A DNA stretch of 64,000 nucleotides from the NCBI GenBank assembly GCA_028335825.1, contig JAIOKI010000003.1:186001-250000 (forward strand), read 5' to 3'. This stretch comes from Nosema muscidifuracis (Eukaryota; Microsporidia; Nosematidae). The position numbers and the translations under genes are program-made. Positions 30,602 through 40,403 of the stretch are shown here, one piece after another. The notes under the pieces are model-generated. The model was given only the letters and a program-made list of their open reading frames with translations, ran no database searches and was not told the origin of the DNA. Within the stretch, counting starts at the first letter, position 1. Every line of letters begins with the position of its first letter.

Positions 30602-31297
30602 TTATTTTCTAAAATTATTTTTCATTTCTCTTAGATTCTTCATTTCTTCTTCTGTTTCTACTAAGAAAAAAGGATTATACATTTTCTCTTCTCTAAGAGT
30701 AAGCCATATTCTTTCATCATCTAAAAATTTCTTATTAATATATTTTAAGAATGCTTTATTACTTTCTCTATAATCATGTCCATATAATAATATTAAATCA
30801 TTATTAAAATTCTTAATCTTCTTTATAGATTCCATCATATCCTTAGCATCACCTTCAAAGAATCTACCACAACCCAAATAAAATATTGTATCCCCAGTAC
30901 ATAAATATTTATTATCTACTAAATAACATGTACTATCTTTAGTATGACAAGGAGTACTAATAGATTGTACAGAAATACCTGATACATTATAAATATTATC
31001 TGAATTTTCTCCCTTTATTTGTATAATATGAGGAACTAAATATTTTAGAAGATTATCTCCACTAGAATGATCAAGATGATGATGAGTAGTAAAAGAATAA
31101 ATTAATTTCCTTGAAGTGTCTAATTTTGGTAATTTACTTATCTCATGTGGTAAATAATATTCTTTAGTAAATGATTTATCTAGACATTCTATAATAAGAT
31201 GTGGATCAGTAGAATCTACTGAGAAAGCTATCTCAGATGTATAGAATAAATACATAAGATTATTATCATCTGATACTTTGATAGATATAAATTTCAT
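30602..31297 (-). CDS. Hydroxyacylglutathione hydrolase (glyoxalase II)
   Basis: 231 aa, near the 250-260 aa of the family. Metal-binding motif THHHLDH (about 71-77), a second ligand in STPCHTKDS (about 112-120), TGDTIFYLGCGRFFEG (about 134-149) with the bridging Asp and the typical GCGR.FEG block, and the last His in LYGHDY (about 173). These are diagnostic for glyoxalase II, which cleaves S-lactoylglutathione in methylglyoxal detoxification. Cytosolic; no targeting peptide seen. The start context is weak (CCATTATTTTTTTTATG). Confidence 0.92.
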   Translation of the reverse strand: MKFISIKVSDDNNLMYLFYTSEIAFSVDSTDPHLIIECLDKSFTKEYYLPHEISKLPKLDTSRKLIYSFTTHHHLDHSSGDNLLKYLVPHIIQIKGENSDNIYNVSGISVQSISTPCHTKDSTCYLVDNKYLCTGDTIFYLGCGRFFEGDAKDMMESIKKIKNFNNDLILLYGHDYRESNKAFLKYINKKFLDDERIWLTLREEKMYNPFFLVETEEEMKNLREMKNNFRK

Positions 31298-31639
31298 AAA
31301 AAAAATAATGGATGAAAATATTTAACAATCTGAAATTCAGGAATGAATATTTTGTCCTAAGTTAATATTTTTTAGATACTTCAAGTTAATATTTTTAAGA
31401 TCTTTCATATAAGTTAATATTTTTAGATACTTTATATAAGTTAATATTTTAAGATGTTTGTCTTATATAAAAAGTTAATATTTTTAGGAATTTTTCTTAT
31501 ATAAAAAGTTATTATTTTTAGGAATTTTTCTTATATATAAGTTAATCTCTTAAAGATACTTCAAGTCAATCATTTGAAAATCTTCCATATAAGTTAATCT
31601 CTTAAAAACACTTCAGTCAATCTTTAAAATATCTTTATC
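31298..31639. repeat. Gap with about 30-40 bp repeats
   Basis: Variants of TTATATAAGTTAATATTTTTAGAT recur about eight times between the glyoxalase II start and the cyclase-like stop. No gene seen. Confidence 0.7.
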
Positions 31640-33673
31640 TTACATACCACTTCTATAATAAACCATATATATCTTTACACATTTACAATATCCTCTTACT
31701 TCTCTCTCTCCTACATACTGGAAGTAAAATCTATCATGATTATTTAATACAGCACATTCACAACAATACATACCCTTACCAAAATAAGAAATTCTTGCTG
31801 CAGTATTTAGAACATTTCCCATAAATTTACATCCCCATTCATCTATCTTAAAGAAATATAATCCACAAGCTATTCCTATACTAATATCTATTTTATAACT
31901 CAAAAAGACTTTTCTCATGTATAATCCATATTCTAATATGCTTTCAATATTCTGACTCATAAATATTATACCATCAGTACCATTATCTTCAAAAATCTTA
32001 CAATTTTGTATTTTCTTAAGACGGTTTAATAAATGTGCTTGTTTTTTTATATTACTATTTTTACCTGATCTAGTCTCATAAAATTTTATAAACATGAACA
32101 CCATCTTCGTACTAGTAGTAATCTTCTTATTTATTGATTTTTTATATTTCTTAATTAATTTTGTATATGATGGAATAGTACATTTCTTAAATAAATTTGT
32201 ATCTGTAATGTAATTAGTTGATTGACTAATTATAGCATTTAGAATATCATAATTATCTAATATTTGATTTAATTTATAATCTAGTATTTGATTTAATTTA
32301 TTATCTAATATTTGATTATTATCTTTTATTTGATTTAATTTATTATCTTGTATTTGATTTAATTTATCATCTAATATTTGTTTACTATCTTGTATTTGAT
32401 TTAATTTATTATCTAGTATTTGATTTAATTTATTATCTAATATTTGATTATTATCTAATACTTGTTTATTATCTTGTATTTGATTGTTATCTAGTATTTG
32501 TTCATTATCTTGTATTTGATTTGATAATTCTAATCTATTTATTAATGGTACTACATACCATTTCCCTATATTATCATATATATAAGTATCTTCTCTATTT
32601 ATAAATTCATGTCTCATATAATTATCCATAACTAATCTAATCCTGTATGTTTTAATAAATATATTATCTTCATTTACACATACTATATAAAAATATCCTC
32701 TATTCAATGATATCTTTTTAAGTTTATTATAGATATATTCTACAGTATCTAATATATTAAAATTTCTAAGATCTCTTAATATACAAGTTAAGATATATTT
32801 AAAATCTATGATATCTTTATAAACTATATAGAATCTATAAGATAAATTATATACTTTATATTTTATATAAGGAGAAGAATCTATATTGAGATGTAATTTA
32901 GATAAAGAAATATGTTTATGATATTTAACTTTCTTATTATCTTTTGAGTTATCATTTAAGTTATTTTTAATATTTATTTTATTTTTTATATCATCTTTTA
33001 TATCATCTTTTATATCATCTTTTATATCATCTTTTATGTTATGTTTATCCTTATATTCATCACATCTTATAACTCCATTATATTTTTCTTCTCCACTACA
33101 TCTCTCTACTTTATCACACCTTTCTTCTCCACTACATCTTTTTTTATTAATTTTTAATATTTCTGATTTTATGCTACATTTTTTTATTTTATTATTTCTT
33201 AAATCACAATACAACAAACTTTTTTTATCATAAATTACTTTATACAAATAATTAGACCTTAAATCTAAATAAGAAAGATCCAAACTATTAAGATTTATAC
33301 ATTCCAAATACTGATAATTAATTATAAGTTTCTTTATAGAATTAGTATACATACAAGGTATTTTAAGTGAAGGTATATGAATAAGTCGATAATCTTCTAA
33401 GACTTGTATCCTATCATCTAATATATATATTAGATCATAAAATGAAAGAAGTCTTTTTAGACTTGTTCCTTGTACAATATAAAGATTAGGATGTGTATCT
33501 GATATTTTATATATAGATGTTTTACATTCACCAGATGGTGTCTCTATAACTACTTGTAGAGATAAATCTTGTATATATTCTGGGTTATATGTTGTAAGTC
33601 TTTTTATTGATTTTATTATTATTCTGTTATTTGAATTTATAATCTTCTTTTGGAAAGTAGGAAGAGTCAACAT
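31640..33673 (-). CDS. Adenylate-cyclase-like protein, fungal Cyr1 layout, degenerate catalytic site
   Basis: 677 aa. The N-terminal 90 residues form a mixed domain (possibly RA-like), followed by a few leucine-rich repeats (YLECINLNSLDLSYLDLRSN and CDLRNNKIKKC, about 120-165), a low-complexity insert (about 175-240), a middle domain (about 245-370), a long Asn/Gln/Asp/Leu repeat array (N-Q-I-L-D-N-K-L units, about 385-480) and a C-terminal class III cyclase-like domain (about 520-677). The last carries VFMFIKFYETRSG in the FTDIxxFT position, GTDGIIFMS near the GD loop, IDISIGIACG for the VRxGIHxG strand and FMGNVLNTAARIS for the YxGxxVNxAAR helix. The first metal Asp is not in place and the second is shifted, so cAMP synthesis is doubtful. 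Start ACCCCTTATG. Confidence 0.65.
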   Translation of the reverse strand: MLTLPTFQKKIINSNNRIIIKSIKRLTTYNPEYIQDLSLQVVIETPSGECKTSIYKISDTHPNLYIVQGTSLKRLLSFYDLIYILDDRIQVLEDYRLIHIPSLKIPCMYTNSIKKLIINYQYLECINLNSLDLSYLDLRSNYLYKVIYDKKSLLYCDLRNNKIKKCSIKSEILKINKKRCSGEERCDKVERCSGEEKYNGVIRCDEYKDKHNIKDDIKDDIKDDIKDDIKNKINIKNNLNDNSKDNKKVKYHKHISLSKLHLNIDSSPYIKYKVYNLSYRFYIVYKDIIDFKYILTCILRDLRNFNILDTVEYIYNKLKKISLNRGYFYIVCVNEDNIFIKTYRIRLVMDNYMRHEFINREDTYIYDNIGKWYVVPLINRLELSNQIQDNEQILDNNQIQDNKQVLDNNQILDNKLNQILDNKLNQIQDSKQILDDKLNQIQDNKLNQIKDNNQILDNKLNQILDYKLNQILDNYDILNAIISQSTNYITDTNLFKKCTIPSYTKLIKKYKKSINKKITTSTKMVFMFIKFYETRSGKNSNIKKQAHLLNRLKKIQNCKIFEDNGTDGIIFMSQNIESILEYGLYMRKVFLSYKIDISIGIACGLYFFKIDEWGCKFMGNVLNTAARISYFGKGMYCCECAVLNNHDRFYFQYVGEREVRGYCKCVKIYMVYYRSGM

Positions 33674-34141
33674 AAGGGGTTAATAATAGAAGAATGATCA
33701 ATTAGAGATATCATTTTAGTAAAGTGATGAAAGATTTTAATTTTAAAAATAATAATATATTAATTTAGTTAAAGTAATTTAAGAAAAAGAGTATTTTTAT
33801 AAGATTTATTGTTTAATTGAATAAGGAGTTAAATATAATTAAAAAAATAATTCCTTATTTTCCCTATAAGGGAGATTTTAAAATGTATTAGATATTTCAT
33901 ATAGATATTTTTATCATATTTTTCATATTCCATAATTAATAGATAATTTTTATCATATTTTTTTATACACATATTATTTTATACTTCATAATTAATTGAT
34001 TTTTTTTAATAGATATTTTTTAATAAATATTTCATATACACATTTTTTTCATTACACATATTTTTCAATACACATATTTTTTAATACACAATTTTTTAAC
34101 TCCTTTTTAACCTCCCTTTGAATATTTTTATATCCCTCTTA
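33674..34141. repeat. AT-rich gap with repeated TTTTTATCATATTTTTCATA-type units
   Basis: 468 bp between divergent genes. Short repeats of ATATTTTTATCATATTTTT (33900-33970) and ACACATATTTTT (34040-34095). CCCTCTTAATG at its right end sets the start of the next gene. Confidence 0.55.
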
Positions 34142-34462
34142 ATGAATATTTATATACCAACAATAATCAAAACAATATTCACTCTCATCATACAATCTCT
34201 AACACTATACTTAATAGGAGAAAGTAATAGATTAGATTTAATACTCATAATATCACAATTAATATATAATATATCTATTATAGGATATACAAAATATAAA
34301 AGTGATTTATACAGATCAAGATTCTTAAGGAAGAATTATAAACCTTCTCTAGTTTTTATACTATCATCTCTTATATTAGAATTAATTTTAGTAATAATAT
34401 TCTATTTTATACATAAGTTTTATAAAATAGGAATTTTTAATTTTATTTTCATATATACCTAA
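34142..34462 (+). CDS. Small polytopic membrane protein
   Basis: 106 aa from the ATG at 34142, chosen because CCCTCTTA sits directly before it; an upstream in-frame TTG at 34118 is not preceded by such a signal. Hydrophobic segments at about 5-23, 30-48 and 72-94, with a basic loop (KYKSDLYRSRFLRKNYK) between the second and third. Not recognised. The next gene starts 1 nt after its stop. Confidence 0.6.
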   Translation: MNIYIPTIIKTIFTLIIQSLTLYLIGESNRLDLILIISQLIYNISIIGYTKYKSDLYRSRFLRKNYKPSLVFILSSLILELILVIIFYFIHKFYKIGIFNFIFIYT

Positions 34463-34463
34463 T

Positions 34464-34697
34464 ATGATGAGTACATCAGGAAGAAAAACAACACCTCTAG
34501 TAAATAATGAAGAATTTTTTAAGATAGCATTTTTAATTAATAACTTCGTAGATAAAGATAGAATTATACTTAAGAAAGGGGAGGTAGTACAAATACTTGA
34601 TAAAAAAGGAGAAATGATAGTTGTAAGGAATTCTGAAGGACAGACTTTTACTATACCAAGTAAACTTGTTAATGATGATATAGATCTGGTAATATAA
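34464..34697 (+). CDS. Small SH3-like domain protein
   Basis: 77 aa. Residues about 20-70 follow the SH3 pattern: an ALYDF-like opening (FLINNF), DRIILKKGEVVQIL (the LxxxKGDxxxVL strand pair), then MIVVRN, EGQTFTIPSKLV (matching GxxGxxPSNYV). The Trp of the binding groove is missing, so the ligand surface may differ. The start (CCTAATATG) lies 1 nt after the stop of the membrane-protein gene, so the two are almost certainly on overlapping transcripts. Confidence 0.6.
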   Translation: MMSTSGRKTTPLVNNEEFFKIAFLINNFVDKDRIILKKGEVVQILDKKGEMIVVRNSEGQTFTIPSKLVNDDIDLVI

Positions 34698-35344
34698 ATA
34701 AAAAATTTTAATTTATTAATATAACGGTACTAAATATTTATAAAATATTTATAAAATATTTATAAAATATTTATAAAAGTATGTATAAAAATATTTATAA
34801 AAATATTTATAATAGAAAACATTTATAATAGAAAGATATTAATAATAGAAAATAGTAATATTAGAAAAATATATATAATAGAAAATATTTATAATAGAAA
34901 GATATTTATAATAAGAAACAATATTTAATATCTTTTTGTATGAGTAAAAATATTTATACTAAAAATAAAATAATATATAATATATCACTAATTGTTTGTC
35001 ATTAATTTGAGAATGACAATATCATACTTGATAAAATATAAATCTAAGAAAAATTTAATATTAGAAGAGAAAAAAAATTATACCTTAAATTATAATTAAA
35101 ATGAAAAGTTGATAACTAAAATAATTGATAAAGGAATGCAATCAGTAATGAAAACATGTTTAAGACATATTTTTCAATTAGAGTACTTAAAATAACCCTT
35201 TATTTTAAAATACCCATAGAAAATTATTCCTTTTAAGATACTTAATAAAACAATTCAAAGACCAGTCTTATAAATTAAATCTAAATGAATAATTAAACTT
35301 AAAAAATAACATACAAAAATTTAAAATTTTCTTATAAATTAAGT
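34698..35344. repeat. Gap with short tandem TTTATAAAATA and AATAGAAAATATTTAT repeats
   Basis: At 34735-34800 an 11-bp TATTTATAAAA unit recurs about five times, followed by about seven AATAGAAA(A/G)ATATTTAT units to 34920. The rest (34980-35340) shows no gene. AACGGT at 34725 also occurs upstream of the two short signal-anchor genes at 37-38 kb. Confidence 0.65.
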
Positions 35345-35860
35345 TTATTCAAGCAAGACTCCTTCAAATGTCTCTACAAACCACTTTTGTGCATCCTCCT
35401 GACTAATCTTCTGCTTATTACCAATTTTACTTCTATGTCTTCTTCTTTTAGCTACTCTATCACCTGGTCTCTTAAGATCAACATAAAAATTCATTCCAAA
35501 AATACCAATATCAGGATTATATTTCATACCCAAATCAATATGTTCGTTAATACCTAATCCAAAACATCCTGTAGCATTAAAACAAGATTTATGTAATTCA
35601 TATTCACGAACTTTTAAAGCCTTCTTTAATATTTCCATGGCCTTGTCTCCTGATACATTTACATGTACACTGATCTTCTCGTTACGTCTGATTCCAAAAT
35701 TCCTAAGAGTATATCTAGCTTTACTATAAAGAGGATCTTGTTCAGTAAGCTCTTTAAGAACTTTAGCTGCATTGTTTAATTTAGTAGATGATCCACCTCC
35801 TACATTAATAACAATACTGAGTTTTTTTATTTTTATTTCTCTCATTGGATTTATTTTCAT
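35345..35860 (-). CDS. RPL11: 60S ribosomal protein L11 (uL5)
   Basis: 171 aa from the ATG at 35860, chosen because ACCCCTTAAAG lies directly before it; an in-frame reading 10 codons longer would run through this signal and lacks an ATG. It matches eukaryotic L11 throughout: [92 protein letters not shown] and the basic [10 protein letters not shown] loop. Part of the large-subunit central protuberance, binding 5S rRNA. Divergent with the hydrolase gene (198 bp). Confidence 0.97.
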   Translation of the reverse strand: MKINPMREIKIKKLSIVINVGGGSSTKLNNAAKVLKELTEQDPLYSKARYTLRNFGIRRNEKISVHVNVSGDKAMEILKKALKVREYELHKSCFNATGCFGLGINEHIDLGMKYNPDIGIFGMNFYVDLKRPGDRVAKRRRHRSKIGNKQKISQEDAQKWFVETFEGVLLE

Positions 35861-36058
35861 CTTTAAGGGGTAAAAAAATTTTATTTTCAAAATGCATAAA
35901 ATGAATAGAAAAATAATTATTAATGAACATTTATCATATTGAATTTTATTTATAAACTAGTAATTAATATTTTTATAGTTAAAATATAGTAATTAATATT
36001 TTTATAGTTAAAATATTCTTTTTTTGGATATTTGGTAAACAGTTAAAAATTGTACCCC

Positions 36059-36784
36059 ATGAAAATAAACACCCTTTTTCTAATATTTCTAATTATCTTT
36101 AATGAAATATTCATCTGTCTCTTTATAATGTTCATCTTTCAAAGACACCTTTACTTATTGAATAAAAAGTCTTTTATAGATCCCAAGTATATTTATGAAA
36201 TAAGACCAGGACTCTCTCTTAATATATTTGATACTGGATCTGATACTGATTGTATAATATTCTTGGGTAATGTTATTGACTACAAAATAATCAAACAATT
36301 TTCTCTTATTCTACAGGATCATCTTCAATTTAATATTATATCTTATAATATGGGAAATTATTCAGAAAAACAAATTAAAAATGAATTAGATGAAATAAAA
36401 TTGTATTTAGATACAAGAAATAAGAAAAGAGTAGGATGTGGTATATCATTTGGATGTTCTTTATTAATATACTTATCTAGTATATTAAATTTTAAAAAGA
36501 TAGTTTTAATTAATCCTTTTTATAGTCTAAGAAGGATAGTAAATGAAAAAATGTTAGGAATATTCTTAGTAGATACATTTGATAATAGTATTATAAAGAA
36601 AATTAATTGCTATATCACTCTACTCTATTCAGAATATGATGAAGTAATACCTAATAAACATTCTAAAGATCTTTCAAAACTTAATAAGAATATTAATTTA
36701 ATATGTGTATCTAAAGCTGATCATAATAGTATATTAGAAAATACAGTATTGTTATATGAAAATTTAATTAAGCACTTAATATGA
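36059..36784 (+). CDS. BEM46/ABHD13-like alpha/beta hydrolase with N-terminal membrane anchor
   Basis: 241 aa from the ATG at 36059, set by a TACCCCATG signal. Residues about 4-30 form a signal anchor. The hydrolase fold follows: strand TDCIIFLGN (about 65), nucleophile elbow GCGISFGCSL (about 129-138) with Ser in G-x-S-x-G, Asp in SEYDEVIP (about 197-204) and His in KADHNSI (about 222), together a complete Ser-Asp-His triad. Strand order and spacing match the BEM46/ABHD13 family of membrane-anchored serine hydrolases, whose substrates are largely unknown; probably ER or other endomembrane. Confidence 0.8.
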   Translation: MKINTLFLIFLIIFNEIFICLFIMFIFQRHLYLLNKKSFIDPKYIYEIRPGLSLNIFDTGSDTDCIIFLGNVIDYKIIKQFSLILQDHLQFNIISYNMGNYSEKQIKNELDEIKLYLDTRNKKRVGCGISFGCSLLIYLSSILNFKKIVLINPFYSLRRIVNEKMLGIFLVDTFDNSIIKKINCYITLLYSEYDEVIPNKHSKDLSKLNKNINLICVSKADHNSILENTVLLYENLIKHLI

Positions 36785-37193
36785 AGTAGGATTAGTTAAA
36801 ATATGTTAATTGAAGTAAAAATAATTAAATTATATAATGTAATATAAATATTCTATATAAGATAAGATAATATTCTATATAAAATAAAATGAAAATAGTC
36901 TATAAAGATAAATGAAAATATTCTTTTTAAGATAAAATATAAATAGTCTATAAGGATAAAATAAATTTCTTTATAAGATAAAATAATATTCTTTATAAGA
37001 TATTAAATACTAGTTAAACATTTTCTGTTCTCAAAATGGGAATGTACTTCTATATATTGAAAAAATAATAATTGTAAAATTCAACTTTTTATATATATTG
37101 ATATTTTCTTAATTTGGTAATGTATTTAATATTATATGATAATTAATAAAATATATTATAAAAAAATATTATTTTCTTTATTAATATAATTTT
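36785..37193. repeat. Convergent gap with ATAAGATAAAATAATATTCT repeats and dispersed motif copy 2
   Basis: At 36835-37010 a unit of about 30-35 bp (TATAAGATAAAATAATATTCT) recurs about six times. At 37038-37078 TGGGAATGTACTT and, further on, AATAATTGTA repeat the motif of 9547-9604. No gene seen. Confidence 0.6.
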
Positions 37194-37469
37194 CTATAAT
37201 TCCTTAATTAATTCGCTATACTTTCTTTTAATATTTTTTAAATCTTCTTTCGTTGATAAATTACCCAATTTGTATAAATAAGATACATTGAGATCTTTAT
37301 TTATATACATAAAAGAATCGGGATTTGAAGAATTATCTAAGTCACTTAAAACATTATAAAGTGTAAAGTTTACATCAGTACCAAATAAAGTAGTAAATTG
37401 GGAAATTATTGCCATAACAAGTAATCCTGCACAGAAAGCTAATATTATAGAGAAATTAAAATATTGCAT
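37194..37469 (-). CDS. Short signal-anchor protein A
   Basis: 91 aa, not recognised. N-terminal hydrophobic segment (about 5-28, with CAGLLVMAII), then a polar domain with LYKLGNLSTKEDL and a basic C-terminal helix. The start is AAGGGGTATG: a G-run instead of the usual C-run, the alternative microsporidian start signal. The neighbouring gene at 37950 has the same layout and the same G-run. Confidence 0.65.
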   Translation of the reverse strand: MQYFNFSIILAFCAGLLVMAIISQFTTLFGTDVNFTLYNVLSDLDNSSNPDSFMYINKDLNVSYLYKLGNLSTKEDLKNIKRKYSELIKEL

Positions 37470-37949
37470 ACCCCTTCAAAGAAAAATATTTTTATTTTTT
37501 ATCATTTAATTATTGTTTTAAAAAATTTTATCATAAATATTATAGATAGAGATAAGAAATTTTCTCTTTGCTATCAATTAATAACTTTTATTATCTTAAA
37601 ATAGAAATGAATTTTTATTTATTATATATTAATTTCATTGATTTTAATATAACGGTTTTATAATCACTTTGTTTAAAATTTAATAGTATTTAAAAAAATT
37701 ACTAATTTTTGTTATAAAAACATCTTGATAAAATATTCATTATAAAAATAAGATATTTATTTAACAATATAAAAAGATATTTAAAGATTTATTTAACAAT
37801 ATAAAAAGATATTAAAGATTTTTTAGTATTTGTTTAAAATTATATAAACAATGAAAAAAAATACAAATAAATATTATAAGATAACGTATAGAGTCATCAT
37901 TTAAAAAAATAAAATATCTAAAAAATTTAATTAATTATATCAAATATCA
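37470..37949. repeat. AT-rich gap with 40-bp tandem repeat
   Basis: TTATTTAACAATATAAAAAGATATT recurs at about 37757 and 37794. TATAACGGTTTTATAATCAC at 37650 resembles AACGGTTTTATAAATC at 38449 upstream of the next gene. No gene seen. Confidence 0.55.
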
Positions 37950-38399
37950 TTATCCAAATATATAAGATTTAATACTTCCAATTTTATCAAAAAATCCTTT
38001 ACATGACTGTTTTATATTATTAATAAAAGAATTTACTTTAAGTGTATAACTAGGAGTAGATTTTCTACTACTATTTATTTTTTTAATTTTATAAATTTCT
38101 TCTATTAATCTATTATTATTAAATTTGATATTAGATTTGTTATCAAGAATACTATCTTTAAAAATGTCATAAAAAACTAATTTAGTTGATTTAATCATAT
38201 CTTTGGTAAGGAAACCAATATCAGAAATTTTTAATGGTAAAATATCATTATTATCTGAATAATCTAAGTTACTGAAAAAATCTTCTAATTGTTTTATATC
38301 AAATGAATTTTTAAGATTAATTATATAGAATACAAACATGATCGGTACATAACTTAATATGAAAAATAATAACATCAAGAGATATTCTGAAAATTTCAT
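37950..38399 (-). CDS. Short signal-anchor protein B
   Basis: 149 aa from the ATG at 38399. A signal anchor (about 4-27), then an acidic segment (FFSNLDYSDNNDILPLKISD) and a basic Ser/Lys-rich C-terminal half. Start context GAGGGGTATG, as in the neighbour. AACGGTTTTATAAATC lies about 45 bp upstream and also precedes gene A, a possible shared promoter element. Not recognised. It is the last gene before the transposon-rich half. Confidence 0.65.
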   Translation of the reverse strand: MKFSEYLLMLLFFILSYVPIMFVFYIINLKNSFDIKQLEDFFSNLDYSDNNDILPLKISDIGFLTKDMIKSTKLVFYDIFKDSILDNKSNIKFNNNRLIEEIYKIKKINSSRKSTPSYTLKVNSFINNIKQSCKGFFDKIGSIKSYIFG

Positions 38400-38654
38400 A
38401 CCCCTCAATAAATATTTTTTTAAATAGATTTAATTTTTAATTAACATTAACGGTTTTATAAATCATTCTCTACATCTATGATATTATTTCTTAGAATTAT
38501 TCTGACTGTACTGGTTTAATTGTATAAATATTTGTAATTTATTTATCATCAATTTACAAAAAATATTTATTTCAAGCTAAGATTTACTTGCTGATTGCAA
38601 GATGAATAACAATTAAAAAATTATTTTGTGAATAATTCGCATTATTATCAGATA

Positions 38655-39120
38655 AATAATAAATAAAATAATTTATTGAGATATGAAAAAAAACTTCAAC
38701 ATCTAGCAGTTGGTGATACACATTAGCATATCATAAGTCCTTGCTTGTAAGAAAATTGGGAACCCCTTAGATCATATAAAAATTGAGAACAGCTCAGCAT
38801 GATTTTGAGTTATCACTTAGCTCAATACATCATTTAAAAACACAACTCAGTTCATCTGAATGCTATGAGATGATATACATCTATGAACCAACCCTTACCA
38901 GGTCAAAAACAATATCTTTTGTTGATGATGATGTAGCTTCTTTTCTAAGAATCTACACTAGTGAGACCATGAGTATATATTTTCGTTGTAAAATAACGTA
39001 TCATCCTTGGAATTTTCTTCTCATAAAGAGCTCTTTACCTAAATAAGAATGGATAATACAACATGAGGTGTTAAAACTCTCTTTTTTTAATTTCACATAG
39101 AAAATAATGTTTTTTAAGTA
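38655..39120 (-). mobile_element. Old diverged LINE relic, 3' end
   Basis: About 465 bp aligning by eye, with many substitutions, to the 3' UTR and end of ORF2 of the full-length LINE. Matching blocks are TTTATTGAGATA, GGGAACCCCTTAG, TTTAAAAACACAACTCAGTTCA, CTCATAAAGAG and CACATAGAAA.AATGTT. Clearly older than the copies at 40-49 kb. Confidence 0.75.
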
Positions 39121-39714
39121 GTGATAATTGTGAAAACATAAGTGGTGTTATATTTTAGAATACACCCTGTTCATAGAAAAAAATCTATAACATTTACCAA
39201 GATGCTTTTCATTACATTAGATTTGTTTTTATTTATATTAATTTTATTAAATTATTTACACTTTTCTTCTCACCATCGTGATTCTTGCTCTTTCTTAATC
39301 TGCAATCTAACTCTTTTTTAAGTTAAAGTATTTTTCTTTAGATAATTTTATTTAAATTAATATACGTGTATGATAAATTAACTTTTAAATTAAAGCAAAC
39401 ACATTATTAATTAAAAAATAAACAACATTGTAGATATGTTTTATTCATCTTATCAAGATACCACTTATCTTTGTGTAATTCTTATACAAGATATCTAGCA
39501 AAAAAAGAATTAATATTGTTGTCAGTAGATAACCCACCTTGGTCTTAAAAATTATAAATCATCATCTAACTATTATCACTATGTTTTATTAATTAAAATT
39601 TGTTGTCTTATCTTTAATACATAGTAACTATGATAGGTGAACTGTTTTTAAATTTACAACGAATTTAGAATTGAACCAATTTGCAAATTTTGCATTAAAA
39701 AAAAATAAAATCAG
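39121..39714. other. AT-rich spacer, nothing seen
   Basis: 594 bp between two LINE relics. No gene or repeat recognised. Confidence 0.5.
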
Positions 39715-39724
39715 TATAGAAGAA

Positions 39725-40035
39725 AAACCACCCGGCCACCAAAATCTCCACTGAGAAAACAAACATCAATAGTGCGCTTTACACGCCAGCATACCTTTAC
39801 GGCCTCGCTTATAGGAGAAAATATCGTTCCCTTAGGACTACTTAAAGTCATAGCCATGAAGGCTATGACCTGTCAAGAGACAGTTAGGAACGTATCGCCT
39901 GGTTCAATACACCAATTAAGAACACAACTCAGTCCAGCGAAAGTAATACAGCATACAGTATCATGCCCGACCTCTCCTAGGTCTAAACAAATTTTGCATT
40001 CTATATTTCTAAGTTTTAGAATAATACGTTATCGA
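39725..40035 (-). mobile_element. LINE 3'-UTR relic of a different subfamily
   Basis: It shares ATCGCCTGGTTCAATACACC, AAGAACACAACTCAGT, CAGCATACC and CCCTTAGGA with the other LINE 3' UTRs but differs strongly in between. Those different parts still form the same two hairpins with other base pairs (39847-39869 and 39870-39883). Confidence 0.7.
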
Positions 40036-40190
40036 CACTGAATAATTTATAAAAAATTAGTAAAATAAATAAAAAGTTGATCAGTTTTTGAGATGAAAAA
40101 AAATCTAACAATAAAACCTATTTATTTACCCCGTATACAATTTCGAGTCTGACTTATCGTATCATTACTGTTTGCATTTAAATTTATATA

Positions 40191-40389
40191 TCAAATAATT
40201 TTATAAATAATATCATATTCGTATTCTTCACAGGTGTTTATTTCAATTAGCTCAACATCATATTCAAAAGACAAAACATAATTTGAAAATATAACTAATG
40301 GAGTATGTTTAAGAATTCTCTTATTGCATTCTTTGCTACAAATCTCATAATCTTTTGAAGTGCATTTTACCACTAATATGTTATTGATA
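40191..40389 (-). pseudogene. 3' part of a host gene split by a LINE
   Basis: About 65 codons to the stop at 40191, with VVKCTSKDYEICSKEC and an acidic Tyr-rich end. It has no ATG of its own and reads in the same frame as the open stretch at 41995-42130 on the other side of the LINE, with one copy of the 14-bp target duplication at each junction. The host protein is not identified. The part before the insertion (NYPHNMLQQFLKGNEKYF) is loosely reminiscent of a BTB/T1 domain. Confidence 0.55.
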
Positions 40390-40403
40390 AACTGATATAA
40401 AGT
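40390..40403. repeat. Target-site duplication, LINE copy A, right end of element
   Basis: AACTGATATAAAGT, identical to 41981-41994. The pair bounds the truncated LINE. Confidence 0.85.

Noticed and set aside
34118-34141. Longer N-terminus for the small membrane protein from a TTG codon
   Set aside because: The C-run signal CCCTCTTA lies between this TTG and the ATG at 34142, which is the better start.
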